DNA of 39,370 nt from Lachnospiraceae bacterium M18-1 (GCA_000403295.2 KE159610.1:920973-960342), one strand, 5' to 3'; counted from the first letter of the stretch, positions 24,871-35,079 are shown. Program-made: numbers and translations. Notes: a model not told the origin generated them from the letters alone.

Positions 24871-25465
24871 AGAAAAGCGGATGATTAGCTCCTACGAGGT
24901 CACGCAGAGCATCCACATCGGAAAAAAGGAAGTCGTGTTCGGCATAGATGAGAAAGAGGAATACCCGTATCTTGTCTGTTACTGCACTTACGACAACCCG
25001 CTGTCCGCAGAATGGGTGACGGATGCGGTCGGCTCTGACGACTATCTGGAAGCCATGCAGATGTTTACCGACAGGGTGCGGGAACAGATAGAAAGTGTAA
25101 GAGCCGAGCAGGAACAGTTCAAGTTTGACATGACCCCGTTTACCATAGACGACTGCATCCCAGATAATAAATGCGGCAGCATTGTGGGCAAGGTCGTGGT
25201 CATCAATGCCGAGGTCAACCGCCATGAGTACAGGCATTCTGCCTACCAGCTTGTACTGGCGGACGGCGGTCACGGAGCGTTGGGCGGCAGGGGGCAGGCG
25301 GTGTTCGGCACTTCCCTTGCGGACGGAAAGCACGCCCGATGGGAAAGGTGCGACGTGCTTGGGGAAATCAAGCCAGAGAAGATGCCCGAATGGGCAAAGG
25401 AAGCACTCGCAAAAATCCAGCCGCAGGAAAAGGCAAAAAAATCAAAGAGCAGGGAGGAACGCTGA
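24860..25465 (+). CDS. conserved hypothetical ICE protein, 201 residues
   Basis: It starts at an ATG with a GGAAGGAG site inside the previous gene. The N-terminal part (YEVTQSIHIGKKEVVFGIDEKEEYPYLVCYCTY) resembles the 91-residue protein two genes upstream. The central region (IDDCIPDNKCGSIVGKVVVINAEVNRHEYRHSAYQLVLADGGHGALGGRGQAVFGTSL) looks globular and conserved, and the C terminus is a basic tail (PQEKAKKSKSREER). No signal or membrane segment. I do not recognise a named family. The stop overlaps the next start (TGATG). Confidence 0.75.
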   Translation: MENEEKRMISSYEVTQSIHIGKKEVVFGIDEKEEYPYLVCYCTYDNPLSAEWVTDAVGSDDYLEAMQMFTDRVREQIESVRAEQEQFKFDMTPFTIDDCIPDNKCGSIVGKVVVINAEVNRHEYRHSAYQLVLADGGHGALGGRGQAVFGTSLADGKHARWERCDVLGEIKPEKMPEWAKEALAKIQPQEKAKKSKSREER

Positions 25466-26163
25466 TGGAGGTACGGGCTTTGACGCAATCCGAACAGAAA
25501 TACACCTATGCCCAGAGTATGCAGCTTGAGGGGCAGACGGGGTGTATCGGTCATCTCCGAGGTGATTTTGCCCCCTCTGGATATGGCTTTTATACTTCTT
25601 GGACTGATACGAGGGGGCAATGGAAAACCGATGAATTTAAGGCAGGACTGGACGATGTTATCAATACCCTGCGTGAAGATAAGGGGCTTCTGCACAACCG
25701 CTATGACATGGCGGTATTTGCGAGGGAAAATCCCGAAAGTGCATTTCAGGGCAGCTACTGTACCGAGTACGGCTTCCGTGTGGACACCGACAAGCACGCT
25801 TTCCTGCTCCGCTGCAACCCGACAAAGGGCGACTACAATTTTTACTGCTACTGCTATGTGAAAGAATGGCTTGATAAGCATATGGCAAAAGCAGAGCAGG
25901 GAATCCGCTTTATCGACCCACATTATAAAGAGAAGTTCCGCATCCCAGACGGCGGGAAAATCATTATCACTTATGATTGGGGAGAAAAGGCGGAAAAAAG
26001 CTGCCGTTTCATTGACGAATACCATACCGAGGTGGGCAGCAACCTCTATCACATCTGCGAGTTTGCCGAGCGTATGGAAAGGAACGGGCATAGCTGCGAA
26101 CCGAAGCCGCAAGAGCCGCTGTCCGCACAGAAAGCCCCGAAGCACAAAGACCATGAACGATAG
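25465..26163 (+). CDS. conserved hypothetical ICE protein, 232 residues
   Basis: The ATG at 25465 overlaps the upstream stop and follows an AGGGAGGA site. The protein is soluble, with aromatic and cysteine-containing segments (YGFYTSWTDTRGQW near residues 41-54; YNFYCYCYVKEWLDKH near 130-145; DGGKIIITYDWGEKAEKSCRFIDEYH near 168-195). I recall similar proteins next to the SNF2-helicase genes of Clostridia ICEs, where they remain uncharacterised. Regulation presumably follows the shared operon promoter upstream. Confidence 0.75.
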   Translation: MEVRALTQSEQKYTYAQSMQLEGQTGCIGHLRGDFAPSGYGFYTSWTDTRGQWKTDEFKAGLDDVINTLREDKGLLHNRYDMAVFARENPESAFQGSYCTEYGFRVDTDKHAFLLRCNPTKGDYNFYCYCYVKEWLDKHMAKAEQGIRFIDPHYKEKFRIPDGGKIIITYDWGEKAEKSCRFIDEYHTEVGSNLYHICEFAERMERNGHSCEPKPQEPLSAQKAPKHKDHER

Positions 26164-26174
26164 GAGGTTTTAGT

Positions 26175-26381
26175 ATGCCAGTCAACCCAAAAGCCGTCAG
26201 AGCCTTAAACAAGGTTCTGGACGCAGGATTTACCGAGGAAAAAGCCATTGCCGCTATGACGATGGACGACATTCTCACCATGCAGGGCATTACGGTGGCG
26301 GACATCACGCTCATCAACGAGCTGCAAAAGAGCATCAAGGGGAACAAGGTCATCTCATTTCTGGGAGGTGGCACGGAATGA
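26175..26381 (+). CDS. small helical ICE protein, 68 residues
   Basis: It starts MPVNPKAVRALNKVLDAGF after an AGGAGG site. It reads as a three-helix bundle (residues 5-18, 20-32 and 36-52) with a UBA- or HTH-like rhythm: AGFTEEKAIAAMTMDDILTMQGIT. The function is unknown; DNA binding or a protein-interaction role would both fit. The stop overlaps the next gene by 4 bp. Confidence 0.7.
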   Translation: MPVNPKAVRALNKVLDAGFTEEKAIAAMTMDDILTMQGITVADITLINELQKSIKGNKVISFLGGGTE

Positions 26382-26836
26382 GTACCGAGCTAATCAACCG
26401 CATCACGGTAAAGAAAGACGGCGTGTATGTATCTTCCCACAGCTCTAACGACACCTCGCCCTACCATTCATGGAGATGTAAAGGCTTGTCAGAAATCTAT
26501 GACGCCGAGGGGCAGAAAGGGCTTGACCGTGAGGTTATCCGTATGCTCTATGAGTATGCCGAACTTCGTGGGACGCATAAGAGCCTTGCCCGTTACCGTT
26601 ACGCAAAGGACGCCCCCGCCGCCCATGCCATCTATCAGAAATATATGGACAAGATAGACGACCGTTATGAGCAGATGGGCGAAGCCGACCAGAACAGCGT
26701 CTGGTACAAGCCCACGGAAAAGGCAAGGGAATACCGAGCCTATGAGCAGGACATGCGGGAAAAGATGTATTCCGAAATCGCTGAGCGGTGCGGGGAATAC
26801 GACAGGAAGCAGAAAAACAGAGATTTGGAACGATAA
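26378..26836 (+). CDS. conserved hypothetical ICE protein, 152 residues
   Basis: It starts at the ATGA overlap with the previous gene, after a GGGAGGTGG site. The N-terminal third is beta-rich (INRITVKKDGVYVSSHSSNDTSPYHSWRCKGLSE), the remainder helical and charged (YEYAELRGTHKSLARYRYAKDA ... REKMYSEIAERCGEYDRKQKNRDLER). It lies immediately before the giant methylase/helicase gene, with 14 bp between, so it is probably co-expressed with it. No named family recognised. Confidence 0.72.
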   Translation: MSTELINRITVKKDGVYVSSHSSNDTSPYHSWRCKGLSEIYDAEGQKGLDREVIRMLYEYAELRGTHKSLARYRYAKDAPAAHAIYQKYMDKIDDRYEQMGEADQNSVWYKPTEKAREYRAYEQDMREKMYSEIAERCGEYDRKQKNRDLER

Positions 26837-26850
26837 GGAGGTGTGAGCCT

Positions 26851-29800
26851 ATGGCTGCAAAGTACCAGCTTATTACGGAGCTGTACCGCCGCACGGGGAT
26901 GGCGGTCGCAAAGAACCCGCAGGCTTGGCAGGGCTTTTTATCCTCTGCCTGCCACAATTACAAGTGCCGCTTTGACGAGCAGCTCTTAATCTACGCCCAA
27001 CGCCCAGATGCTACGGCAGTCGCCGAGATTGGCACATGGAACAGGCTCTTTAAAAGGTGGGTAAATAAAGACAGCAAAGGCATAGCGGTCTTTGACCCGA
27101 AAGGGCGCAGGAACACGCTGAAATATTATTTTGACGTTTCCGACACCCATGAGGGCTACTACGGCAGCCGAGCCGTCCCGATATGGCAGATGGATAAGCG
27201 GTACGAGCAGCCCGTAATGGAGCGGCTTGCGGACAGGTTCGGCGGCACGGAGGGCGGAGATTTTGCCACGTTTTTAATAGGGACGGCGGAGAACGCCGTG
27301 GAGGACAATTTACCCGATTACCTCTCACAGCTAAAGGGATGCACGAAAGACAGCTTTTTGGAGGAACTGGACGACTATAATATAGAAGTGATTTATAAGC
27401 GGCTTGCCGCAAACAGCGTCGCCTATATGCTGCTGAGCCGCTGCGGTCTGGATGCGGACGGGTATTTTGAGTGTGAGGACTTTGCGGAGATAATAAATTT
27501 CAACACGCCCCAGACGCTGAACGCCATCGGCATCGCCACGAGCGACATTTCTGAGATGGCGTTGCGGGAAATCTCTGCGGCAGTCCGAAATGTGCAAATC
27601 GAAGCGAAACGTCAGAACCGCACATTTGCAAGGAATATCACAAGCCAGTATGATAAAGGCAGGAAACAACCCGAAAGGAGTGAAGATAATGGGCGAAATC
27701 ACTTACACGAAACAGGCGGACTACCTTATACCCGACCTGACATTACCGACAGAGCCAGAGCTTCCGCTTGGCAGGTACGCTTTGATGCACAGGGATTATC
27801 TGGAACAGCACAAAAGAGTGACCTATCTCAATCTGCTGGCGTCGGGCAGGCTGAACGCACACCTTTACCAGACCGAGCAGACGGCGTTGCAGAGGTTGGA
27901 GCTTCTGACGAAACAGTTAGCCAAAGAGCAGGGAGTGACGGAGGAGCTGAAAGAGAAAGCCCCGATGCAGTGGCTCGGCATGATGAACAACATCCGCAGC
28001 CAAGCGGAGGAAGTGATACTGGAAGAACTGATTTACAGTTAGAAAAATCAGAGCCGCAATCGGACGGCGGCAGGCAGGAAGAAAAAGCGGCTGCGGCACA
28101 GACGGCAGAGCCAGAGGGACAGACAGAAAAAGGCAGCGTTGCCAATGAGGAAGAAGTTGCTGCAAATCTCCCGACCGTGGACGAACAGATTGAAATGATT
28201 GCTGAAGCAGAGGACGAAAAAGCCTCTGCTTTTTCCGTTTCACAGGAGGACATTGACGCCGTCCTTGTAAAAGGGAACAGCGTTGCGAACGGGAAATACC
28301 GTATTTACCACCAGTTCCAGAAGCAGGAAGATAAAAAGAAAAATATAGACTTTCTGAAAAGGGAATACGGCACGGGCGGTTTCTTTGTTAATTTTTCAGA
28401 CGGCACGGAGGGGTATGTGTGGTACAGCGGCAAGGGCATTTCCATTGACCGTGACGGCATTTCCACCGAACACGACCTTGTTCTGAGCTGGTCGAAAGCG
28501 GAAAAACGCCTGCGGGAGCTGGTTAAGGATAACCGTTATCTCAATCCCAAAGAGAAAGACCACTACGCCGACTATCTGGAAAGCATCTCTGCCCCGCAGT
28601 ATGAAATCGACACCCAGAGGAAACTGGCAAGGCAGCGTTTTATTGAGGAAAAAAGGGAGCTACTCCCTGCGGACAAGCGGGATACGCTCGCCCTGCGGCT
28701 CTCCGACTTCATCCGTGACTTGGACGGCTATGAGAAAGATTTGTTGGGCGTGATTGGATGCAGGGATTTTGCGGATATGCCCGCCGACCTTATGGAACAG
28801 ACATTGCAGCATCCCGACAACGTGCAGGAGATGTTAGACTTCCTCTCCCTTGTGCAGAAAAAGACGACCAGCGTTTACAGCCGCAGCAATGCGTGGCGTT
28901 TCTCGCAGGAGCTTACGGAGCTGTACCCTCTCCGCTACCTCTACCACGAGGGCGACGTGGTGTATATCGGAGCGGACAAATATGAGGTCACCGCCTTTGA
29001 TGAGAACGCCGTTTCTATACGAAATGCGGAGTTCCCATTGTTCGGAAAGGAGTTCAGCCGAGCCGATTTTGAAGAAAAGCTAAAGGAGAACCCTGCAAAC
29101 GACCATCTGAAAACGGTCATCACCGAGAGCCAGAAAACAGAAACACTTGCCGAGGAAAAGCCAGACAGCATCACACTCGCTATCGGATTTTCCGAGCATC
29201 CCGCCTTTTATGACAGGGAGCTGAACGACCGATTTACGGATTTGAGTTTCGCTCTTGGGAATAAGCTGCTCGGCGTTCTGGACGAAAAGCAGCATCGGGA
29301 AAGGGAGAATGAGGATAACCATGTCGGCTGGTATCATAAGACCGATTTTGAAATCCATGCCGTCATCAGCGGCGAGGAATTTAACTATGAGGGACGGTTT
29401 GACATCGGCGACGGCGAGGGGGATTTAACTGCCCATATCCGAAATTTCTATGAATATTCCCTCTCCCCCACTTGCCCGTTTATCCCAGAATGGAAACGGC
29501 AGGGCGAAGATTACTACCGAGAGAAAATGGAATCCCTGCGTCTGGGGCGTGACGTATTTATCCCGTTCTTGGAGCAGAACACCGAGCTGACCCCAGAGGA
29601 TGAAAAGCGGCTTGGCGAGATAATGGCTACCGAGGAGGACTGGTTTCACAGGGGAAAAGAACCCACCGAGAAAGAAACTGCCCCAGAGCAGATACCGCAT
29701 TACACGGTAGAGCAGACTTCCGATGCGTTTGCCGACCCGTTTATCATACGGAATAACGAAGCCCCAGAGGACAGTGCCGACCGATACTACGACGCAGGCG

Positions 29801-32800
29801 GCATCTACCAGACCTTTGAAACCGAGGAAGAAGCGCAGGAATACGCCGACACTTTAAATCATGCGGAGCGTGAGGGACAGCAGAAATCAGAGCCTGCCCC
29901 GTCTGGAACAGATGAACAGCAGGATAAGTCTGACCTTATCGGCAAAGAGCTTATGATTGACAACCGCCACTACCTTATCGAGAGCGTCGGTAAAATCAGC
30001 GGCGACGTTTCCATGCGTGACATCACGTTTCAGAACAACGTGGGCTTTCCGATAAACCGTGTGGAGAAAGTCGGCTATGTCCGCAGGCTCTTGGAGCAGG
30101 CAGAAAAAGAACCACAGCCCGAAGAAAAATCAGAATCCCTCGCAGAGCCAATCACGGAAACCGTGGCGGAGTATCCTGCCGTGGAGAATGGGCTTCCCTA
30201 TGACATTGTGGTGGAGAAGATACGCTTTGACGAGCCAGAGCATGAGCAGCCGAGGGAAACGCCCGTTACGGCGAAACCGTCCGCCCCTGTTCTCTCCGCC
30301 GACCGCCATAATTACCGCATTACCGATGATGCGTTAGGCGTTGGCGGCGCAAAAGAAAAATTCCGCAACAATATGTCCGCAATAAGGCTTCTCCACGACC
30401 TTCAGATAGAAAACCGCCTTGCCACGCCCGAAGAACAGGAAACCCTTGCAAAGTATGTGGGTTGGGGCGGTCTGTCGATGGCGTTTGACAGCAATAATGC
30501 GGCATGGGCAAATGAATATAAGGAATTAAAATCAGCACTTTCCGATGAAGAATACCATGCCGCTATGGAATCCACGCTGACCGCTTTTTATACGCCGCCC
30601 ATTGTCATCAAGGCAATGTACGAAGCACTTGACCGTCTGGGATTTTCACAGGGGAATATTTTAGAGCCGTCCTGCGGCACGGGCAATTTTTTAGGATTAT
30701 TGCCCGACAGCATGGAGAAATCAAAGCTGCACGGCATTGAGATTGACCCGTTATCGGGCAGGATTGCGAAGCAGCTCTACCAGAAAGCCAGCATCGCCAT
30801 TGAGGGATTTGAGGAAACGAAGCTCCCAGACAACCATTTTGACGTGGTGCTTGGCAATATCCCGTTCGGGGAGTTCAAAGTCAACGACAGCCGCTACAAT
30901 GCCCAGAAGTTCCTAATCCACGACTATTTTATTGCAAAGGCTCTGGATAAAGTGCGCTCAGGCGGCGTTGTGATGTTCATCACCTCTAAGGGGACGATGG
31001 ACAAGGCAAGCCCAGAGGTGCGGAAGTATATCGCACGGAGAGCCGAGCTTTTAGGGGCTGTTCGTCTGCCAGACAACACGTTTCGGGCAAACGCAGGCAC
31101 GGAGGTCACGAGCGACATCCTTATCCTTCAAAAGCGTGACCGTATCATAGATATTGAGCCAGAGTGGATAAATCTTGACACGGATGAAAACGGCGTCACG
31201 ATGAACAGCTATTTTGTATCCCACCCAGAGATGGTGCTTGGCGAGATGAGGATGGAAAGCACAAGGTTCGGCATGGACAGTGCCTGCAAAGCCTACCCAG
31301 ACGTGACGATTGCGGGGCTTCTCCATGAAGCCATGCAGCGGATAGACGGCGAAATCACGGAGCAGGATGTTGATATTGACGAAATATCCGATGAGAATGA
31401 GAAATCCATCCCCGCCGACCCGAACATGCGGAATTTCTCTTTTGCCCTTGTTGGTGGAAAGGTTTACTTCCGAGAGAATAACGAGATGACCCCCGCCAAC
31501 GTGTCCATGACGGCGGAGAACCGCATTAAGGGATTATTGGAAATCCGTGATTGTGTCCGAAAGCTCATCCAGTACCAGACCGACGACTGTCCAGAGGAAA
31601 TGATACAGACCGAGCAGGAAAACCTAAACCGATTATATGATGCCTTTACCAAAAAGTACGGCTTAATCAACAGCAGGGGGAACTACCTCGCTTTTGCGGC
31701 AGATGAAAGCTACTTCCTTTTATGCTCTTTGGAAGTGCTTGACGACGAGGGGAAATTCAAACGCAAGGCGGATATGTTCACGAAGCGGACAATAAAGCCC
31801 CACCGAGAAGTGACCTTTGTGGAAACCGCCAGCGAAGCCCTCGCCCTCTCTATCGGGGAGAAAGCCCGTGTTGATTTGGAGTATATGGCACGGCTCACAT
31901 GCAGGTCGGAGGAAGAAATCATCAAGGAATTGCAGGGCGTAATCTATAAAGTGCCATCTTCCGAGCCTGCAAGGTATGTGACCGCAGACGAGTATTTATC
32001 GGGGAATGTGCGGGAGAAACTGAAAATTGCAGAGATAGCGGCAAAGTCAGACCCAGAGCTTGCCGTCAATGTGTCGGCTCTGGAAAAGGTCATCCCAAAG
32101 GATTTGCCCGCAAGCGAAATCTCCGTCCGTCTGGGCACGACGTGGATACCGCAGGAGGATATACAGCAGTTCATGGTGGAGCTTTTAACGCCGTCAAGCT
32201 ATGCGGCGGGCAGGCTGCAAGTGCGCTACACGGCGTATAACGGCGACTGGTTCATCGAGAATAAGAGTTCCGACATTGGGAATGTCAAGGCGGACAGCAC
32301 TTACGGCACAAAGCGGGCGAGCGCATACCGCATCATGGAGGACACCTTAAATCTCCGTGACACCCGCATCTTTGATTATGTTTATGACGAACACAACAAC
32401 AAGAAAGCGGTGCTGAACCATAAGGAAACCACGGCGGCGCAGGCAAAGCAGGAGGTGATAAAGCAGGCGTTTCAGGACTGGATATGGAAAGACCCAGAGC
32501 GTAGGAACAGGCTTGTACGATACTACAATGACACTTTTAATTCCATCCGACCCCGTGAATATGACGGAAGCCATATCACGTTCGGCGGCATCAGCCCAGA
32601 AATCCAGTTAAGACCGCATCAAGTCAATGCGATTGCCCATATCCTCTACGGCGGCAACACGCTCCTTGCCCACAAGGTAGGGGCAGGCAAGACTTTTGAG
32701 ATGGTCGCCGCCGCACAGGAAAGCAAGCGGCTCGGCTTATGCCAGAAATCCATGTTTGTCGTGCCGAACCACCTTGTCGGGCAGTGGGCGTCGGAGTATT

Positions 32801-35079
32801 TACGACTCTATCCATCTGCCAACATCCTTGTCACGACCAAGCGGGATTTTGAAACGGGAAACCGCAAGAAGTTCTGCGGCAGGATTGCGACGGGGGCGTA
32901 TGATGCGGTGATTATCGGGCATAGTCAGTTCGAGAAAATCCCCATCAGCGAAGAACGCCAGAGGGAACAGCTCATGCGCCAGCTTGACGATATTGAGCGT
33001 GGCATTGACGACGTGCAGGCATCCCACGGGGAGCAGTTCACGGTCAAGCAGCTCATGAAAACGAGGAAAGCGATTAAGGCAAAGCTCGATAAATTAAACG
33101 ACACCAAACGGAAAGACAGCGTGATAAACTTCGAGGAACTGGGCATAGACAGGCTCTTTATAGATGAGAGCCATTTTTATAAGAACCTTTACCTTTACAC
33201 TAAGATGCGGAACGTGGGCGGCATCGCCCAGACCGAAGCCCAGAAGTCAAGCGATTTGTTTATGAAATGCCGTTATCTGGACGAAATCACGGGCAGCCGT
33301 GGCGTGGTTTTCGCAACGGGGACGCCCATAAGTAACTCGATGGTCGAGATGTATTCCGTGCAGCGGTACTTGCAGTATGACACCCTCGCAAGGAACGGGT
33401 TGCAGCATTTTGACAGTTGGGCTTCCACGTTCGGAGAAACGGTCACGGCTCTGGAACTCGCCCCAGAGGGGACGAATTACCGAGCCAAGACGAGGTTTGC
33501 GAAGTTCTACAACCTGCCAGAACTGATGCAGATGTTCCGTGAGGTTGCGGACATCCAGACCGCCGATATGCTAAAGCTGCCCGTGCCAAAGGTCAATTAC
33601 CATAATATCAAGACAAAGCCGAGCCAAATCCAGACGGAAATGGTGGCGGGGCTTGCGAAGCGGGCAGAGAAAATCCGTGCAAGACTGGTAAAACCACAAA
33701 CAGATAATATGCTCAAAGTGACAAACGACGGGCGGCAGCTTGCCCTAGACCAGAGGTTGATTGACCCGATGCTGCCAGACGACCCGAACAGCAAAGTCAA
33801 CGCCTGCGTGGACAATATTTACCGTATCTGGGAGGAACACGCCGACACAAAGGCGGCGCAGCTTGTTTTCTCCGACCTTTCAACGCCGAAGAATGACGGG
33901 ACTTTTAATATTTATGACGACATCCGAGAGAAGCTCATAGCCCGTGGAATCCCTGCGGAGCAGGTGCGTTTCATCCATGAGGCGAATACCGATGCACAGA
34001 AAAAGGAGCTGTTCGCAAAAGTAAGGAGCGGCGAGGTGCGTGTCCTTTTAGGCTCTACCCCGAAGATGGGGGCGGGTACGAATGTACAGGACAGGCTAAT
34101 CGCAATTCACAACTGCGACTGCCCTTGGCGACCCTCGGACTTGGAGCAAAGACTTGGTCGTCTGGAACGTCAGGGCAATATGTTTCCCGAAGTGGAAGTC
34201 TACCGCTATGTGACGGAACAAACTTTTGATGCGTACCTCTATCAGCTTGTCGAGGGAAAGCAGAAATTCATCTCCCAGATAATGACGAGCAAAAGCCCCG
34301 TGCGTTCTGCCGAGGACGTAGACGAGGTCGCCCTCTCCTTTGCAGAGGTAAAAATGCTGGCTACGGGCGACGAGCGTTTCAAGGAAAAAATGGACTTGGA
34401 TATGCAGGTGGCGAAGCTGAAAGTCTTGAAGCAGAGCTACCTTTCCGAGCATTACGACCTTGAGGACAGGATACTGAAGCACTACCCGCAGGAAATTAAG
34501 GAATATGAGGAACGCATTATAGGCTATGGGAATGATGCCAAAATTGCAAGTCAGCATATGCCGCAGGGCGAGGACAAGTTCTGCCCGATGACCTTAAACG
34601 GCGTGACCTACAAAGAAAAAGCGGACGCAGGCGGGATGCTGCTTGCCATCTGCAAGGAAAACCCGCTGTCACAGCCGATACAAATCGGCAGCTACCGTGG
34701 CTTCCAGATGGAGGTTTTCTATGATACCGTCAATGCCCACTACTGCTTAAATCTATGCGGAATGAGGAAATACAAAGTGGATTTAGGAACGGATGCCCTC
34801 GGCAATTTAACGAGAATTGAGAATGAGATTGCCAAAATCCCTGCAAGATTGGAAGCCGCCAAGACCAGAAAGGAGGAAACCACCGCACAGCTTGAAACCG
34901 CAAAAGAGGAAGTGAAGAAGCCGTTTGCCTTTGAAAATGAGCTGAAAGAAAAAACAGAGCGGCTCAACGCACTCAATATCGAACTCAATCTAAATGAAAA
35001 AGACAACTCCGTGATTGACGATGAGCCAGAGCAGGACGACGGGCAGCCAGAGAAAAAATGCACGGACAGGGAGCGTTAA
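26851..35079 (+). CDS. giant DNA methylase / SNF2-type helicase fusion
   Basis: 2742 residues from the ATG at 26851, with an AAGGAGGTG site. The N terminus (about 1-120) resembles the ArdC/LtrC-like domain (FDEQLLIYAQRPDATAVAEIGTWNRL). A polar linker (about 270-450) contains the overprinted tnpV. An N6-adenine methylase-like domain shows motif I EPSCGTGNFLG (near 1272) and NIPFGEF in place of NPPY. The SF2/SNF2 helicase has GAGKT (near 1944), DESH (2105-2108), FATGTPISNS, and the C-lobe GSTPKMGAGTNVQDR and QRLGRLERQGN. A coiled coil ends the protein. Such proteins are a hallmark of Tn1549/CTn-type ICEs; a role in protecting or remodelling transferred DNA is inferred. Confidence 0.92.
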   Translation: MAAKYQLITELYRRTGMAVAKNPQAWQGFLSSACHNYKCRFDEQLLIYAQRPDATAVAEIGTWNRLFKRWVNKDSKGIAVFDPKGRRNTLKYYFDVSDTHEGYYGSRAVPIWQMDKRYEQPVMERLADRFGGTEGGDFATFLIGTAENAVEDNLPDYLSQLKGCTKDSFLEELDDYNIEVIYKRLAANSVAYMLLSRCGLDADGYFECEDFAEIINFNTPQTLNAIGIATSDISEMALREISAAVRNVQIEAKRQNRTFARNITSQYDKGRKQPERSEDNGRNHLHETGGLPYTRPDITDRARASAWQVRFDAQGLSGTAQKSDLSQSAGVGQAERTPLPDRADGVAEVGASDETVSQRAGSDGGAERESPDAVARHDEQHPQPSGGSDTGRTDLQLEKSEPQSDGGRQEEKAAAAQTAEPEGQTEKGSVANEEEVAANLPTVDEQIEMIAEAEDEKASAFSVSQEDIDAVLVKGNSVANGKYRIYHQFQKQEDKKKNIDFLKREYGTGGFFVNFSDGTEGYVWYSGKGISIDRDGISTEHDLVLSWSKAEKRLRELVKDNRYLNPKEKDHYADYLESISAPQYEIDTQRKLARQRFIEEKRELLPADKRDTLALRLSDFIRDLDGYEKDLLGVIGCRDFADMPADLMEQTLQHPDNVQEMLDFLSLVQKKTTSVYSRSNAWRFSQELTELYPLRYLYHEGDVVYIGADKYEVTAFDENAVSIRNAEFPLFGKEFSRADFEEKLKENPANDHLKTVITESQKTETLAEEKPDSITLAIGFSEHPAFYDRELNDRFTDLSFALGNKLLGVLDEKQHRERENEDNHVGWYHKTDFEIHAVISGEEFNYEGRFDIGDGEGDLTAHIRNFYEYSLSPTCPFIPEWKRQGEDYYREKMESLRLGRDVFIPFLEQNTELTPEDEKRLGEIMATEEDWFHRGKEPTEKETAPEQIPHYTVEQTSDAFADPFIIRNNEAPEDSADRYYDAGGIYQTFETEEEAQEYADTLNHAEREGQQKSEPAPSGTDEQQDKSDLIGKELMIDNRHYLIESVGKISGDVSMRDITFQNNVGFPINRVEKVGYVRRLLEQAEKEPQPEEKSESLAEPITETVAEYPAVENGLPYDIVVEKIRFDEPEHEQPRETPVTAKPSAPVLSADRHNYRITDDALGVGGAKEKFRNNMSAIRLLHDLQIENRLATPEEQETLAKYVGWGGLSMAFDSNNAAWANEYKELKSALSDEEYHAAMESTLTAFYTPPIVIKAMYEALDRLGFSQGNILEPSCGTGNFLGLLPDSMEKSKLHGIEIDPLSGRIAKQLYQKASIAIEGFEETKLPDNHFDVVLGNIPFGEFKVNDSRYNAQKFLIHDYFIAKALDKVRSGGVVMFITSKGTMDKASPEVRKYIARRAELLGAVRLPDNTFRANAGTEVTSDILILQKRDRIIDIEPEWINLDTDENGVTMNSYFVSHPEMVLGEMRMESTRFGMDSACKAYPDVTIAGLLHEAMQRIDGEITEQDVDIDEISDENEKSIPADPNMRNFSFALVGGKVYFRENNEMTPANVSMTAENRIKGLLEIRDCVRKLIQYQTDDCPEEMIQTEQENLNRLYDAFTKKYGLINSRGNYLAFAADESYFLLCSLEVLDDEGKFKRKADMFTKRTIKPHREVTFVETASEALALSIGEKARVDLEYMARLTCRSEEEIIKELQGVIYKVPSSEPARYVTADEYLSGNVREKLKIAEIAAKSDPELAVNVSALEKVIPKDLPASEISVRLGTTWIPQEDIQQFMVELLTPSSYAAGRLQVRYTAYNGDWFIENKSSDIGNVKADSTYGTKRASAYRIMEDTLNLRDTRIFDYVYDEHNNKKAVLNHKETTAAQAKQEVIKQAFQDWIWKDPERRNRLVRYYNDTFNSIRPREYDGSHITFGGISPEIQLRPHQVNAIAHILYGGNTLLAHKVGAGKTFEMVAAAQESKRLGLCQKSMFVVPNHLVGQWASEYLRLYPSANILVTTKRDFETGNRKKFCGRIATGAYDAVIIGHSQFEKIPISEERQREQLMRQLDDIERGIDDVQASHGEQFTVKQLMKTRKAIKAKLDKLNDTKRKDSVINFEELGIDRLFIDESHFYKNLYLYTKMRNVGGIAQTEAQKSSDLFMKCRYLDEITGSRGVVFATGTPISNSMVEMYSVQRYLQYDTLARNGLQHFDSWASTFGETVTALELAPEGTNYRAKTRFAKFYNLPELMQMFREVADIQTADMLKLPVPKVNYHNIKTKPSQIQTEMVAGLAKRAEKIRARLVKPQTDNMLKVTNDGRQLALDQRLIDPMLPDDPNSKVNACVDNIYRIWEEHADTKAAQLVFSDLSTPKNDGTFNIYDDIREKLIARGIPAEQVRFIHEANTDAQKKELFAKVRSGEVRVLLGSTPKMGAGTNVQDRLIAIHNCDCPWRPSDLEQRLGRLERQGNMFPEVEVYRYVTEQTFDAYLYQLVEGKQKFISQIMTSKSPVRSAEDVDEVALSFAEVKMLATGDERFKEKMDLDMQVAKLKVLKQSYLSEHYDLEDRILKHYPQEIKEYEERIIGYGNDAKIASQHMPQGEDKFCPMTLNGVTYKEKADAGGMLLAICKENPLSQPIQIGSYRGFQMEVFYDTVNAHYCLNLCGMRKYKVDLGTDALGNLTRIENEIAKIPARLEAAKTRKEETTAQLETAKEEVKKPFAFENELKEKTERLNALNIELNLNEKDNSVIDDEPEQDDGQPEKKCTDRER
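27689..28042 (+). CDS. tnpV: TnpV-like protein overprinted within the giant gene
   Basis: A complete 117-residue protein is encoded in the +1 frame relative to the surrounding gene. It starts at an ATG preceded by GAAAGGAGTG and ends at a TAG. Its sequence follows the TnpV family of Tn4451-like elements: YTKQADYLIPDLTLP near the start, then LPLGRYALMHRDYLEQHKR, VTYLNLLASGRLNAHL, and a C-terminal MQWLGMMNNIRSQAEEVIL. TnpV has no established role. The overlapped part of the giant protein (about residues 280-397) is a low-complexity polar linker, as expected where one frame is constrained by the other. The protein-like quality of this frame makes a chance ORF unlikely. Confidence 0.8.
   Translation: MGEITYTKQADYLIPDLTLPTEPELPLGRYALMHRDYLEQHKRVTYLNLLASGRLNAHLYQTEQTALQRLELLTKQLAKEQGVTEELKEKAPMQWLGMMNNIRSQAEEVILEELIYS

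Noticed and set aside
25270..26154. 294-codon minus-strand frame opposite the 201- and 232-residue genes
   Set aside because: Shadow of the plus-strand genes, without a ribosome binding site or any domain I recognise.
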